From the NCBI RefSeq assembly GCF_001667275.1, contig NZ_LZHV01000050.1:183818-247817 (forward strand): a stretch of DNA of 64,000 bases. Reading direction: 5' to 3'. Source of the stretch: Mycobacterium sp. ACS4054 (GTDB taxonomy: Bacteria > Actinomycetota > Actinomycetes > Mycobacteriales > Mycobacteriaceae). Position numbers and translations under genes: made by a program. The notes under the pieces were generated by a model. It was not told the DNA's origin, did no database searches, and saw nothing but the letters and a program-made list of their open reading frames with translations. This document shows, in pieces, positions 33,288 to 41,602 of this stretch. Each line of letters starts with the position of its first letter. Positions within the stretch are counted from its first letter, which is position 1.

Positions 33288-34670
33288 TTACTTGCGGGGC
33301 GGGCGGAGCACCTTCATCGCGAGCCGCATGACGGGCTCGGGCACCCGGTCCTGCATCGACAGGGCGGTGTCGGCGGCACGGGATCGCAGCGGGGTGCCGC
33401 GACCGAAGACCCGGTTCAACGGCCCGCCGGACGGTTCGAGCACCACGTGCAGCGGCGGCGTGCCGACGGCCGCCCCCAGGGCGTTGGCGATCACCATCCG
33501 CTGGATCTCGCTGGTGCCCTCGAAGATGGTGTACAGCTTGGCATCCCGATACCACTTCTCCACCGGATGATCGGTGATGTAGCCCCAGCCGCCCATGGTT
33601 TGGATGGCGCGTTCGGTGGCCTTGACGGCAACCTCGCTGGCGGCCATCTTCGACATCGAGCCTTCCCCGCGCTCGAAGGGAATGTTGTTGGCGGCCATCC
33701 ACGACGCCCGCCAGGTCAGCAGCCGCGCCGCGTCGATCTGGGTGGCCAGCTCCGCCAGCGGGAAGGCGATGCCCTGGTTGTCGATGATCGGCGCGCCGAA
33801 GGCCTCCCGCTCGGTGGCGTACGCCGTCGCGTACTCCAACGCGGCGCGCGCGATGCCGATGGCCTGCGCGGCGACCATGGGCCGGGTCTGTTCGAACGTC
33901 CCCAATGTCGCGGAGCCGGAACGCTTGCCGCCGGCCACCACTTCGCGGGCTTTGGCGAGTTTGTGCTCCAATTTCTCTTCTCCGCCAAGCAGATTGGCGC
34001 CCGGGACGCGGACGCCCTCGAATAGCAACTCGGCGGTGTGGGACGCGCGGCAGCCCAGCTTGTCCAGCTTGCGCACCAGCTTCAGCCCCGGCGTGCCCCC
34101 GGGCACCACGAACAGCGCCTGACCGCGATGGCCAAGCTCCTCGTCGACGACCGCGTTGACCACGTGCACGTTGGCGATCCCGCCGTTGCCTATCCACATC
34201 TTGTGGCCGTCGATGATCCAGTCGTCACCGTCGCGACGCGCGGTGGTACGCAGATTCCGCACGTCGCTGCCGCCCTCGGGTTCGGAGATCGCCAGCGCCG
34301 CAAGCTTGAGATCGCCTGGGGTTCCGAAACATTCGGGTGCCCACTCCAACATCTGCTCGGGAGACGCGGCCTGACCGATCGCCGACAGCGCCAGGGCCGG
34401 CATCACGATCGCCAACCCGATCCCGGCACAGCCCCAGAACAGCTCCTCCATGAACATCGGCAAGGACAGCCCGGTCGGATCGCCGATCAGGTCGCGGTAG
34501 AACAACGGACTGTAGAAGCCGCGCTGCGCCGCTTCCTCCAACACCGGCCACGGAAACTCTTGACGCTGGTCGTAGTGCAGCGCCACGGGGCGAATCACTT
34601 CTTCGGCGAACTCGTGGGCCCGCCGGGCGAGGTCGTGTTGCGCCGCCGTCGGGGTCAGGTCGAACGTCAT
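33288..34670 (-). CDS. Acyl-CoA dehydrogenase (FadE family)
   Basis: 460 aa from the ATG at 34670, which follows AAGGCGGG; the frame is open to 34697. The N-terminal helical domain is followed by the FAD/substrate segment ALAISEPEGGSDVRNLRTTARRDGD, the beta domain (WIGNGG) and the C-terminal domain with IQTMGGWGYITDHPVEKWYRD and IFEGTSEIQRMVIANAL, the end typical of acyl-CoA dehydrogenases. It oxidises an acyl-CoA to the 2-enoyl-CoA. The chain-length preference is not predictable. It diverges from nothing nearby and lies 90 bp beyond the end of whiB5. Confidence 0.9.
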   Translation of the reverse strand: MTFDLTPTAAQHDLARRAHEFAEEVIRPVALHYDQRQEFPWPVLEEAAQRGFYSPLFYRDLIGDPTGLSLPMFMEELFWGCAGIGLAIVMPALALSAIGQAASPEQMLEWAPECFGTPGDLKLAALAISEPEGGSDVRNLRTTARRDGDDWIIDGHKMWIGNGGIANVHVVNAVVDEELGHRGQALFVVPGGTPGLKLVRKLDKLGCRASHTAELLFEGVRVPGANLLGGEEKLEHKLAKAREVVAGGKRSGSATLGTFEQTRPMVAAQAIGIARAALEYATAYATEREAFGAPIIDNQGIAFPLAELATQIDAARLLTWRASWMAANNIPFERGEGSMSKMAASEVAVKATERAIQTMGGWGYITDHPVEKWYRDAKLYTIFEGTSEIQRMVIANALGAAVGTPPLHVVLEPSGGPLNRVFGRGTPLRSRAADTALSMQDRVPEPVMRLAMKVLRPPRK

Positions 34671-34760
34671 GGATCCCGCCTTCGGGTCGACAGACACGGT
34701 CGTGCCGAAGCTCTACCCCGTTGGCTGGGTCAGCAAACTGCCCCTAAGCGGGTCGGAATG

Positions 34761-35177
34761 TCAGGCGGCCGAGCGCGGCCCGACCTGGGCCAGCGGCAGG
34801 TGCAGCACCACCGCGGCCACGGCAACGGCCTCGTGTTCGTGGTTGGCGAGCAGGGCGGCATTCTCCGGGAGCTGGCGGGAGTTGATTTCGCCGGACGCGA
34901 TGCGGCGCAGGACCTCGTGAGCCTGGGCCAGTTGCTCCCGCTTGCGGTACTGCCCGCCGGGCAGTTTGACCCCGGCCCAGACGCCGTACTCCTCGCGGTG
35001 CGCGATGGCGTGCTGGGCGCACCGGCGCTGCTGGGCCAGCGGGCAGCGGCGCAGGCACTGGATGCGCGCCTCGACGGCCGACCGCTCATACGCACGGGCC
35101 TTGGCCGCACCGTCGCCGCCGTCGTCGTCGGGGTAGCCGAACCAAAGTTCTGGGTTGGCAGCGCACGGGTGTCCCAT
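34761..35177 (-). CDS. whiB5: WhiB-family Fe-S transcription factor WhiB5
   Basis: 138 aa. Four cysteines, C5, C41, C45 and C53, are candidates for the [4Fe-4S] cluster; the spacing C-x3-C-x7-C differs from the usual C-x2-C-x5-C of WhiB proteins. The beta-turn GVWAGVKLPGGQ followed by basic residues is the family DNA-binding signature. The C-terminal extension continues to residue 138. WhiB5 (Rv0022c) has been linked to persistence and control of ESX genes in M. tuberculosis. It is divergent from the XRE regulator gene. Confidence 0.92.
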   Translation of the reverse strand: MGHPCAANPELWFGYPDDDGGDGAAKARAYERSAVEARIQCLRRCPLAQQRRCAQHAIAHREEYGVWAGVKLPGGQYRKREQLAQAHEVLRRIASGEINSRQLPENAALLANHEHEAVAVAAVVLHLPLAQVGPRSAA

Positions 35178-35198
35178 GTCGGTCTCCTTGTCGAACTT

Positions 35199-35267
35199 GA
35201 AACGTAGACAGAAGCGTATACAGACGAATAGCCCGAGCGCAAGAGAAACGTGACAGAAACGTATATC
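35199..35267. repeat. Direct repeat in the whiB5-regulator divergent promoter
   Basis: Two copies of a 23-nt motif, GAAACGT(A)GACAGAARCGTATA: copy A 35199-35221, copy B 35245-35267, 46 bp apart and differing at about two positions. Spaced by about four helical turns, they fall in the 143-bp divergent promoter. A likely binding site for the adjacent XRE regulator or for WhiB5. Confidence 0.6.
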
Positions 35268-35320
35268 AACGGCGATACGGGATGGGCTGTGTAGTATCCG
35301 GCCTATGGCCGGAGCGTGCG

Positions 35321-36082
35321 ATGAGCCGTGAATCGGCCGGCGCGGCGATCCGCGCCTTACGGGAGTCGCGCGACTGGTCGTTGGCCGACCTGGCCGCCGC
35401 GACCGGCGTCAGCATCATGGGGTTGAGCTTCCTGGAACGCGGTGCCCGCAAGCCGCACAAAAGCACAGTTCAGAAGGTTGAGAACGGCCTGGGCCTGCCG
35501 CCCGGCACCTATTCGCGGCTGTTGGTGGCGGCCGATCCGGACGCGGAACTGGCCCGGCTGATGGCCGCGCAACCGCCCCCGGCCGCCCCCTCCCGGCGCA
35601 CCGGGCCGGTGGTTGTGGACCGTCACAGCGACACCGAAGTGCTGGAAGGTTACGCCGAAGCTCAGCTCGAAGCCCTCAAATCGGTCATCGATCGGTTGCC
35701 GGCGACAACATCAAACGAATATGAGACGTATATTCTGTCTGTGATCGCTCAGTGCGTGAAGGCAGAGATGCTGGCCGCCGGTTCCTGGCGGGTGGCGGTG
35801 AACGCCGGGTCGGACTCCACGGACCGGCTCATGGAGCACCTCCAAGCCCTGGAGGCGACGCGCACAGCGCTGCTGAAACGGATGCCGACCAGCCTGAGCG
35901 CGCGGTTCGACCGGGCCTGCGGGCAATCGTCATTGCCGGAGACCATCATCGCCGCGCTCGTCGGTGTCGACGTCGAAGAGATCTGGGACATCCGCAACCG
36001 GGGGGTCATCCCGCCGGGAGCGCTCCCCCGCGTGCGCGCTTTCACCGATGCGGTGGAGGCCGGAAACGTGGTGGCGCAGTGA
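35321..36082 (+). CDS. XRE-family transcriptional regulator (Rv0023-like)
   Basis: 253 aa from the ATG at 35321 (MSRESAGAAIRALRESRDWS). An N-terminal helix-turn-helix (about 5-65) has LADLAAATGVSIMGLSFLERGARKPHKSTVQKVE. The C-terminal 160 residues form a helical domain of unknown role. Rv0023 is a redox-responsive regulator in M. tuberculosis, as I recall. Its stop overlaps the NlpC/P60 gene (GTGA, 36079-36082). A 13-codon longer start at 35282 is less likely. Confidence 0.88.
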   Translation: MSRESAGAAIRALRESRDWSLADLAAATGVSIMGLSFLERGARKPHKSTVQKVENGLGLPPGTYSRLLVAADPDAELARLMAAQPPPAAPSRRTGPVVVDRHSDTEVLEGYAEAQLEALKSVIDRLPATTSNEYETYILSVIAQCVKAEMLAAGSWRVAVNAGSDSTDRLMEHLQALEATRTALLKRMPTSLSARFDRACGQSSLPETIIAALVGVDVEEIWDIRNRGVIPPGALPRVRAFTDAVEAGNVVAQ

Positions 36083-36888
36083 ACCGCAGCGAAGTCGAGG
36101 TGCTGAGCCGTGCGCATGAGATGTTCGCCGGCAGCGCCCGGCAACCGTCGCTGGATGCGGGCACCGGGCACTACCGCAGCTTGTTGCGGGCGGCGCCCGG
36201 GCGAACCGACGGCTTCGCGCATCGCGCTTATCGGCTCGCCGCGGACCACAGCAGGCAACGGCTCGCGGCGGCCGCCGCCACGGACGCCGCCGCGGCGGGC
36301 GTCATCGCCGGCGCCGACCGGGACCGGGCGCAGGCCCGCGAACTGACCGGACGCGTCGTCGACGAAGCCCGTGCCGATGCCACGGTCTTTCCGACGACGC
36401 CGATGGCCCAACGCGAGGCCATGCGCCGCCGCGCCGCACGACTGCGGGCGCAACGCGCGCACGTCGTGGTGGCCCGGTTGCGCGCACGACGGCGCCTGGC
36501 GCAACTGCGGGCGCTGCGCTATCAGCTCCTGCGCCAGGGCGCCGGCGGCAACCAGCGTGCCGCCATCGCGGTGCGGGCCGCATTGTCACGCCTGGGCCGC
36601 CCCTATGTCTGGGGTGCGACGGGACCCGACCAGTTCGACTGTTCGGGATTGGTGCAATGGAGCTACGCGCAGGCGGGAATCCACTTGGACCGCACCACTT
36701 ATCAGCAGATCAACGACGGAATCCCGGTCCCCCGTTCGCAGGTCCGTCCTGGTGATCTCGTCTTCCCGCACGCCGGACACGTGCAGCTGGCCATCGGCAA
36801 CGGCCTGGTAATCGAAGCGCCCTATTCGGGTGCTTCGGTCCGGATCAGCCGGCTGGGCCCCAACGTTGCGATTCGCCGACCGCTATGA
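36079..36888 (+). CDS. NlpC/P60 peptidoglycan endopeptidase (Rv0024-like)
   Basis: 269 aa. The first 160 residues are alanine/arginine-rich helices with no clear family and no signal peptide. The C-terminal 110 residues form an NlpC/P60 papain-like domain: catalytic Cys188 in [13 protein letters not shown] and His234 in [10 protein letters not shown]. Such enzymes cleave D-Glu-DAP bonds in the stem peptide. Lack of a signal peptide suggests an unusual export route, perhaps type VII, given its neighbours. GTG start overlaps the regulator stop. Confidence 0.85.
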   Translation: MNRSEVEVLSRAHEMFAGSARQPSLDAGTGHYRSLLRAAPGRTDGFAHRAYRLAADHSRQRLAAAAATDAAAAGVIAGADRDRAQARELTGRVVDEARADATVFPTTPMAQREAMRRRAARLRAQRAHVVVARLRARRRLAQLRALRYQLLRQGAGGNQRAAIAVRAALSRLGRPYVWGATGPDQFDCSGLVQWSYAQAGIHLDRTTYQQINDGIPVPRSQVRPGDLVFPHAGHVQLAIGNGLVIEAPYSGASVRISRLGPNVAIRRPL

Positions 36889-36904
36889 CGAACAGGGTGA
36901 GCAG

Positions 36905-37267
36905 ATGACCGAATCAGCCGGACCTTCACTAGCCGCCATGCAGGCACGGCAGTCGGCGCTGGCCGGACAGCACGGCACGGCCGCCGACGCCGACCGCGTC
37001 TTGGCCGACGTGCTAACCAGCGCTCACGCCGCAATGCGAGAGGGCGCCAGAAGGCTGGACGCTATTGCCGAACAGATCGATCACGCCACCGTGCACCAGG
37101 GCAACCTCGCCATCGATACGCCCATGGGCGCGCGGGAGTTTCAGAGGTTTCTGCTGGCCAAACAGCGCGAGATCACCGCGGTCGTCGACGGTGCCCGCGA
37201 GCTCAGCCGAGCGAAAAAGGCTGTGCTGGAAGGGCTTCGGAACCAATACGCTACCGACTCCGGCTAG
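36905..37267 (+). CDS. DUF4226-type small helical protein (Rv0025-like)
   Basis: 120 aa from the ATG at 36905 ([19 protein letters not shown]). All-helical and hydrophilic, with [26 protein letters not shown], a motif repeated in the next protein (GARDFQRFLIGKLRDI). Small size, context and shape suit a type VII-associated or surface protein; function is unknown. Confidence 0.8.
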   Translation: MTESAGPSLAAMQARQSALAGQHGTAADADRVLADVLTSAHAAMREGARRLDAIAEQIDHATVHQGNLAIDTPMGAREFQRFLLAKQREITAVVDGARELSRAKKAVLEGLRNQYATDSG

Positions 37268-37413
37268 GCAAGGGGCGGTCGCAATGTCATCCACAAATCC
37301 CGGGCTCGGTGAATTGTCCGCCCGACGGGCTCTGGGTACTGTCGCCGGGCATGGAGGGGCCGCAGCGTATCCCGCAAAAAATTGCGGTATCAGCAGCGCC
37401 GGCTGTCTAGCTG

Positions 37414-38769
37414 GTGTCGGCGCACGAGGAGCTACTGGCGGCGGTGAAAGATGCCCGGGACCGCACCGGTGACCCGAACGCTTGGCGCGCGGCCCTGTCG
37501 CCCGGTGAGCTGGCCGCCGTGATCACCCCGACCACGCGTCCCGAACAGCTCCAGGCGATAGCGGGCAAGATTCGCCAACAATATGCGGCTGTGCCCGCGC
37601 GCGAGCAGGGCGAGGCGGCGGAAGCCATCGCGCGCGCCGAAGCCACGCTCGCACACCAGAATTCAGCGAGTTCGCAGCTGGACCTGCAAGTCATCACCGC
37701 GATTTTGAACGCCCACCTCAACGCCGTCGAGGGCAGCCAAGCGCTGACCCAGTTGCAGCACGACACCGAAGCCGCGGTCCGGACGAGGTCGGACCTGGAC
37801 ACGCCGGCCGGCGCGCGCGATTTCCAGCGCTTCCTGATCGGCAAGCTCCGCGACATCCGCGCGGTGGTCCTCAACGCCAGCCTGGACGACACGTCTAAGT
37901 CGGCGCTGATGGCCGCATGGACATCGCTCTACGACGCATCCAAGAGCCAGTCGAGCGGTCCCGACGAACACCCACCGGCCCAGCAGGCGGGTGCTTCCGC
38001 CTACGACCCGGCGGACGACCCGGAATGGGATCCGTTGTTGGATTCGTTGCTGGCCGACGATCCGGGTGTGGCGAGCGATGAAACCCCCTCGGTGGGCGTG
38101 CCGGACGCCGGGACCGCCCCGGTGGCGCCGATGGCTCCTGCGCTGCCACCGATGCCCAACATCGCACCGGGCTTGCCGAGCTTCGGCGGAGCCCCGAGCG
38201 GACTGCCCCTGGCCGGCCTGCAGGGCGACACAACGGATCCCGCGCTGCAAGGCCTCGACGACAAAGAACTCGAGGACGTCGCGAGCCACGCGGATCCGAA
38301 GCCGGACGCGGCGTCCGATGAACCCGGCGATGAACAGGATGCCGCGGCGGTCGATCCCGACGCGCCACCGGCCGGCCCCACGGCGGTGACTTTGCCCGAC
38401 GGTGAAACGGTGACGGCCGCCAGTCCCCAGCTCGCAGCGGCGATCAAAGCCGCAGTCGGCGGAGTGTCGATCCCAGATGCGTTCCAGCAGCAGGGAATAA
38501 CGATCCCGCCACCCGGCACCGCGGTGACCAACCCCGTCGATCCGGCGCATGTGAGTCCGGCCGACATCGGGATGTTCATCGACCGGCATGCGCTAGCCCT
38601 CGGTCCCGGCAAGGCCCTTCTCGATGGCCAAATTCAAGACATCGCCACCGTGAGCGGGCCAACCTTTCTAGGCTGGGAGCATCCGCCGGCGGCGGCCGCA
38701 GCCGTGACCGCGCCGGCGAAGCCCGACATACCGACACCCACGCGGCCGGCGAGTTCGTCGACCACCTGA
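37414..38769 (+). CDS. Rv0026-like protein with N-terminal DUF4226 domain
   Basis: 451 aa, GTG start at 37414. Residues 1-170 form a helical domain with GARDFQRFLIGKLRDIRAVV, paralogous to the preceding 120-aa protein. A Pro/Ala/Asp-rich low-complexity middle (about 180-330) precedes a C-terminal domain (about 330-440) with PTAVTLPDGETVTAASPQLAAAIKAAVGG. No signal peptide. It contains the tetrad-type element YDPAD (Y-x-x-x-D), the form of a type VII secretion signal, which may be chance. Function unknown; 146 bp of gene-free sequence precedes it. Confidence 0.8.
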   Translation: MSAHEELLAAVKDARDRTGDPNAWRAALSPGELAAVITPTTRPEQLQAIAGKIRQQYAAVPAREQGEAAEAIARAEATLAHQNSASSQLDLQVITAILNAHLNAVEGSQALTQLQHDTEAAVRTRSDLDTPAGARDFQRFLIGKLRDIRAVVLNASLDDTSKSALMAAWTSLYDASKSQSSGPDEHPPAQQAGASAYDPADDPEWDPLLDSLLADDPGVASDETPSVGVPDAGTAPVAPMAPALPPMPNIAPGLPSFGGAPSGLPLAGLQGDTTDPALQGLDDKELEDVASHADPKPDAASDEPGDEQDAAAVDPDAPPAGPTAVTLPDGETVTAASPQLAAAIKAAVGGVSIPDAFQQQGITIPPPGTAVTNPVDPAHVSPADIGMFIDRHALALGPGKALLDGQIQDIATVSGPTFLGWEHPPAAAAAVTAPAKPDIPTPTRPASSSTT

Positions 38770-38819
38770 CAATAGTGATCTCGCCGGTTCGGCCGGCGGC
38801 CGTGAACAGGAGACAGCGG

Positions 38820-39137
38820 ATGGCAGATTCGATCCATGTGGTGCCCGCCCACTTGCGTCAAGCCGCTGCGCGGCACCAGGAAACCTCCGATTATTTGCGC
38901 GCGGTCCCGGCGTCGCACGAGGCGATCCAGGAAAGCCTGGACTCGCTGGGACCGATCTTCGGTGAACTTCGCGACGCCGGGCGGGAACTGCTCGAGCTCC
39001 GACGCCTGTGTTACGAACAGCAGGCCGCCGACCACGCCGACCTGGCGGACAAACTGACGGCGTCGGCGACGATGTGGGAGCAGCACGAGCAGGATGCGGC
39101 CCGCAACCTCGGCGGCATCGCTGACCGCGGTCGATGA
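38820..39137 (+). CDS. ESX-1 secretion-associated family protein (Rv0027-like)
   Basis: 105 aa, helical, no signal peptide, with two long amphipathic helices: RQAAARHQETSDYLRAVPASHEAI, then GELRDAGRELLELRRLCYEQQ. It resembles the EspC/DUF2580 group of type VII-associated helical hairpins. Its stop overlaps the next start (ATGA, 39134-39137). Confidence 0.8.
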   Translation: MADSIHVVPAHLRQAAARHQETSDYLRAVPASHEAIQESLDSLGPIFGELRDAGRELLELRRLCYEQQAADHADLADKLTASATMWEQHEQDAARNLGGIADRGR

Positions 39138-39445
39138 CGGACGCTAATCCCGCTTTTGACACCGTTCACCCGAGTGGGCACATCCTCGTCCGCTCCTGCC
39201 GCGGCGGGTACATGCACAGCGTCGCGCTGAGCGAGGAGGCGATGGAGACCGACGCCGAGACGCTGGCCCGCGGCATCTTGCTCACAGCGGATGTGTCGTG
39301 CCTCAAGGCGTTGCTGGAGATTCGCGACGAAATCATGGCGGCCGGGCACACCCCGTCGGCTGAGGTTCCGAGCCCGCGTGACCTCGACGTGGCGATCGAG
39401 AAGCTCCTGGCGCATAAACTGCGCCGTCGCAACAAGGCGATCTGA
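39134..39445 (+). CDS. DUF2694 family small protein (Rv0028-like)
   Basis: 103 aa, mixed alpha/beta, with SGHILVRSCRGGYMHSVALSEEAMETDAETLARGILLTADVSCLKAL. The C-terminal part is helical and basic (HKLRRRNKAI). DUF2694 proteins occur beside ESX genes; some are chaperone-like (EspH/EspL relatives). Coupled to the previous gene by a 4-nt overlap. Confidence 0.8.
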   Translation: MTDANPAFDTVHPSGHILVRSCRGGYMHSVALSEEAMETDAETLARGILLTADVSCLKALLEIRDEIMAAGHTPSAEVPSPRDLDVAIEKLLAHKLRRRNKAI

Positions 39446-39459
39446 CCGGCTGCGACGTC

Positions 39460-39603
39460 CTACAGCAACCAGGTTTTGGCCGCTTCGGGATCCGGGGCGA
39501 TATCGGTGGGCGGCTCTACGGGATTGGGGCCGAACAACTCTCGTGCGCGGGCGAGCAGGGCCCGCACTTCGTCGAGTTGCTGCTGCAACGCAGATTCAGC
39601 CAT
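39460..39603 (-). CDS. Candidate 47-aa protein on the opposite strand
   Basis: Reading down from the ATG at 39603 gives MAESALQQQLDEVRALLARA, then RELFGPNPVEPPTDIAPDP and EAAKTWLL, TAG at 39460. It fills the 240-bp gap between Rv0028- and Rv0029-like genes. A helical, heptad-like first half and a proline-rich second half look like a real small protein, and frames opposite to it are interrupted. The ribosome-binding site is weak. No family recognised. Confidence 0.45.
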   Translation of the reverse strand: MAESALQQQLDEVRALLARARELFGPNPVEPPTDIAPDPEAAKTWLL

Positions 39604-39685
39604 ATCCACACGCTACCCAGGCCGTCACAGCCGCACAATTCACTGACCGAATAACCCATTCATCAGATGCCGGTACGCTTAGCCG

Positions 39686-41545
39686 GTGGCGATCTTCGGT
39701 CGGATGACGGCGCGCCAGCGCCTCCGGAGAGCTACCCGGGAATCACTGGCGATGCCGGCTTTCAGCTCTCCCATCGACTGCACCCCGTGGGTGATCGGTG
39801 GGCTTTGGCCTGCCGAGCTATCGACGATTACCGCCGAAAACGCCACGGTTGCAGACTATCTCAAGACCGACCTCCAGCGGATCGTCGACAGCGCAAACGA
39901 GCAGCTGAAGATGATCAAGCGCGCCGGATTGGCTGATCTGGCGCGGCAGGCGGAAGAGGCCCGGGTGATCGACGAGGCGCGTGCCCGCGCGGTGCGGCGA
40001 GTCGAATCGACCATCCGCCAGCTGCACGCGGTGCCGGCCGCGGCGACCGCCGGGTACGGGCGCCCACAGTTCGCGGAGCCGCCGGCACCGGATATGGACC
40101 GGACCCAAGTCATTCCCGCGGTTACGGAGGCGGGGCCGCCCGACGCGAGCCGGCATCGTCCTCGTTGGCGGGTCGCCGAGAAACCGGCACCCGTCGCGCC
40201 GGAAAGCGGCGCCGACGAGCCCGAGGCCTTGCCCCAGGACACGGCTCCCGAGTACCCCGCCGCCACCCCCGACATGGAGGAGACGCAGGTCATCCCGAGT
40301 GGCACGGAGGTCGAGCGCGCCGGCGAAACACCGAGCGAGAGCGCAACTGAGCCGGCTGGGGAGTCCGTCGCCAACGGTCGTCACTACATCGACGTCGAGG
40401 AGCAAGACGACGCCGAAGGGGCTGCGGAGGCACCTACCGCGGACGCCGCCGCGCTGGAGGAGACGCAGGTCATCCCCGCGATCACGGACGTCGAGCCCGC
40501 GGTCGACGAGCCGGAACCCGCCGCTATCGCCGAGGACACTCCCGCGGCGGCCGCGCTGGAGGAGACGCAGGTCATCCCCGCGATAACCGACGTCGAGCCC
40601 GTGGTCGACGAGCCGGCTTGGGAGCCCGTCGCGAATGGTCGCCATCACGCCGAGCCCGATGAGCCGGCCACTGGCCAGGACGAGCCCGAGCATCCGGAAC
40701 CCGTCGCCGATGTCGCCGCGGCGGCCGCGCTGGAGGAGACGCAGGTCATCCCCGCGATAACCGACGTCGAGCCCGTCGTCGACGAGCCCGCCGACAGCGG
40801 TCGCCACCACGCCGTCGTCGACGAGCCGGCCGGCCAGGAGGAGCCGGCCGGCCAGGAGGAGCTGGCGCCCCAACAGCCCCTCCCCCGCCCTGCCCCGCAA
40901 AAGGCTGCGCCCGCAACGGGTTTCGACATCAATCGGCTGAATCGACTCCTCGAGTTCGTGGTCCGCCAGGAGCCGCGGCTGAATTGGGCGGTCGGGGACC
41001 GTGCCGACGGTACGACGGTCTTGGTCACCGACCTCGCCCACGGCTGGATACCTGCGGGTATCAACCTCCCAGCGGGCGTGCGGTTGTTGGAACCCGGGCG
41101 ACGCACGGGCAGGGTCGCCGGGCTGCTCGGTGACGCGGTGCACGTCGTCACCTACGCTCCCGGTGATTCGCTACGCCGCTCGGCCGACTTCACCGCAACG
41201 AAATCCTCGTTGGAACCGCGTGAGCTGCCCGCCATCCCCGATCTGGCCAGAGTGCTGAGCGAGACCACACGTCGGTTCGAGGGCCTCCCCCGGATCGTGC
41301 AACGGCTGGCGGACACGGCCGCCGCGGACGCCGTTGTGATCGACCAGGAGGTCGACGTGTTGCGGGTGCACCTCGATACGGCGCGCTATCAGCTCCTGGT
41401 TCAGTCTCCGTCCGTGAATCCGGCCCTGCTGCTCAAGTGTCTGTTGATGGCCGCCACCGAAGGCATCGCGAGCGCAGACCCGGTGTCGGCGAACTATCAC
41501 CTCGCCTGGTATCAGAAACTCGCCACCGAACCGGCCGGCGCATAG
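39686..41545 (+). CDS. Rv0029-like protein with TQVIP repeat region
   Basis: 619 aa from the GTG at 39686. An N-terminal domain (about 1-125) ends in a helical region (LKTDLQRIVDSANEQLKMIKRAGLADLARQAEEAR). The middle (about 135-410) is acidic low-complexity sequence with five TQVIP motifs. The C-terminal 200 residues form a compact domain (GFDINRLNRLLEFVVRQEPRLNWAVGDR and on) ending YHLAWYQKLATEPAGA. It is much longer than Rv0029 as I recall it (about 365 aa), mostly through the repeats. No signal peptide. Role unknown. Confidence 0.82.
   Translation: MAIFGRMTARQRLRRATRESLAMPAFSSPIDCTPWVIGGLWPAELSTITAENATVADYLKTDLQRIVDSANEQLKMIKRAGLADLARQAEEARVIDEARARAVRRVESTIRQLHAVPAAATAGYGRPQFAEPPAPDMDRTQVIPAVTEAGPPDASRHRPRWRVAEKPAPVAPESGADEPEALPQDTAPEYPAATPDMEETQVIPSGTEVERAGETPSESATEPAGESVANGRHYIDVEEQDDAEGAAEAPTADAAALEETQVIPAITDVEPAVDEPEPAAIAEDTPAAAALEETQVIPAITDVEPVVDEPAWEPVANGRHHAEPDEPATGQDEPEHPEPVADVAAAAALEETQVIPAITDVEPVVDEPADSGRHHAVVDEPAGQEEPAGQEELAPQQPLPRPAPQKAAPATGFDINRLNRLLEFVVRQEPRLNWAVGDRADGTTVLVTDLAHGWIPAGINLPAGVRLLEPGRRTGRVAGLLGDAVHVVTYAPGDSLRRSADFTATKSSLEPRELPAIPDLARVLSETTRRFEGLPRIVQRLADTAAADAVVIDQEVDVLRVHLDTARYQLLVQSPSVNPALLLKCLLMAATEGIASADPVSANYHLAWYQKLATEPAGA
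40447..40800 (+). repeat. Imperfect repeats encoding LEETQVIPAITDVEP
   Basis: Three nearly identical blocks beginning ALEETQVIPAITDVEP, at about 40450, 40555 and 40729, each followed by VDEP and a variable acidic spacer (the later two with GRHHA elements). Two more divergent forms lie upstream (MDRTQVIPAVTEAG at about 40097, MEETQVIPSGTEVE at about 40276). The DNA copies share GCGCTGGAGGAGACGCAGGT, so they arose by recent duplication. The T-Q-V-I core has the pThr-x-x-Ile pattern that FHA domains can bind. Confidence 0.8.
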
Positions 41546-41602
41546 CGCGGCCCGACGGCGCGCGATTATGAATTGACGCTGGTTGGAGGGGGCGAGGATA
41601 CT

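Noticed and set aside
33135..34025. 296-aa plus-strand frame opposite the acyl-CoA dehydrogenase
   Set aside because: Shadow frame; the opposite strand carries clear catalytic motifs.
37268..37413. Frame beginning ATG 37284 (MSSTNPGLGELSARRALGTV) in the gap before the Rv0026-like gene
   Set aside because: It runs 62 codons, mostly overlapping the next gene in another frame, and has no clear ribosome-binding site.
40447..40800. TQVIP repeats taken as a mobile element or CRISPR
   Set aside because: They are in-frame coding duplications inside one gene.
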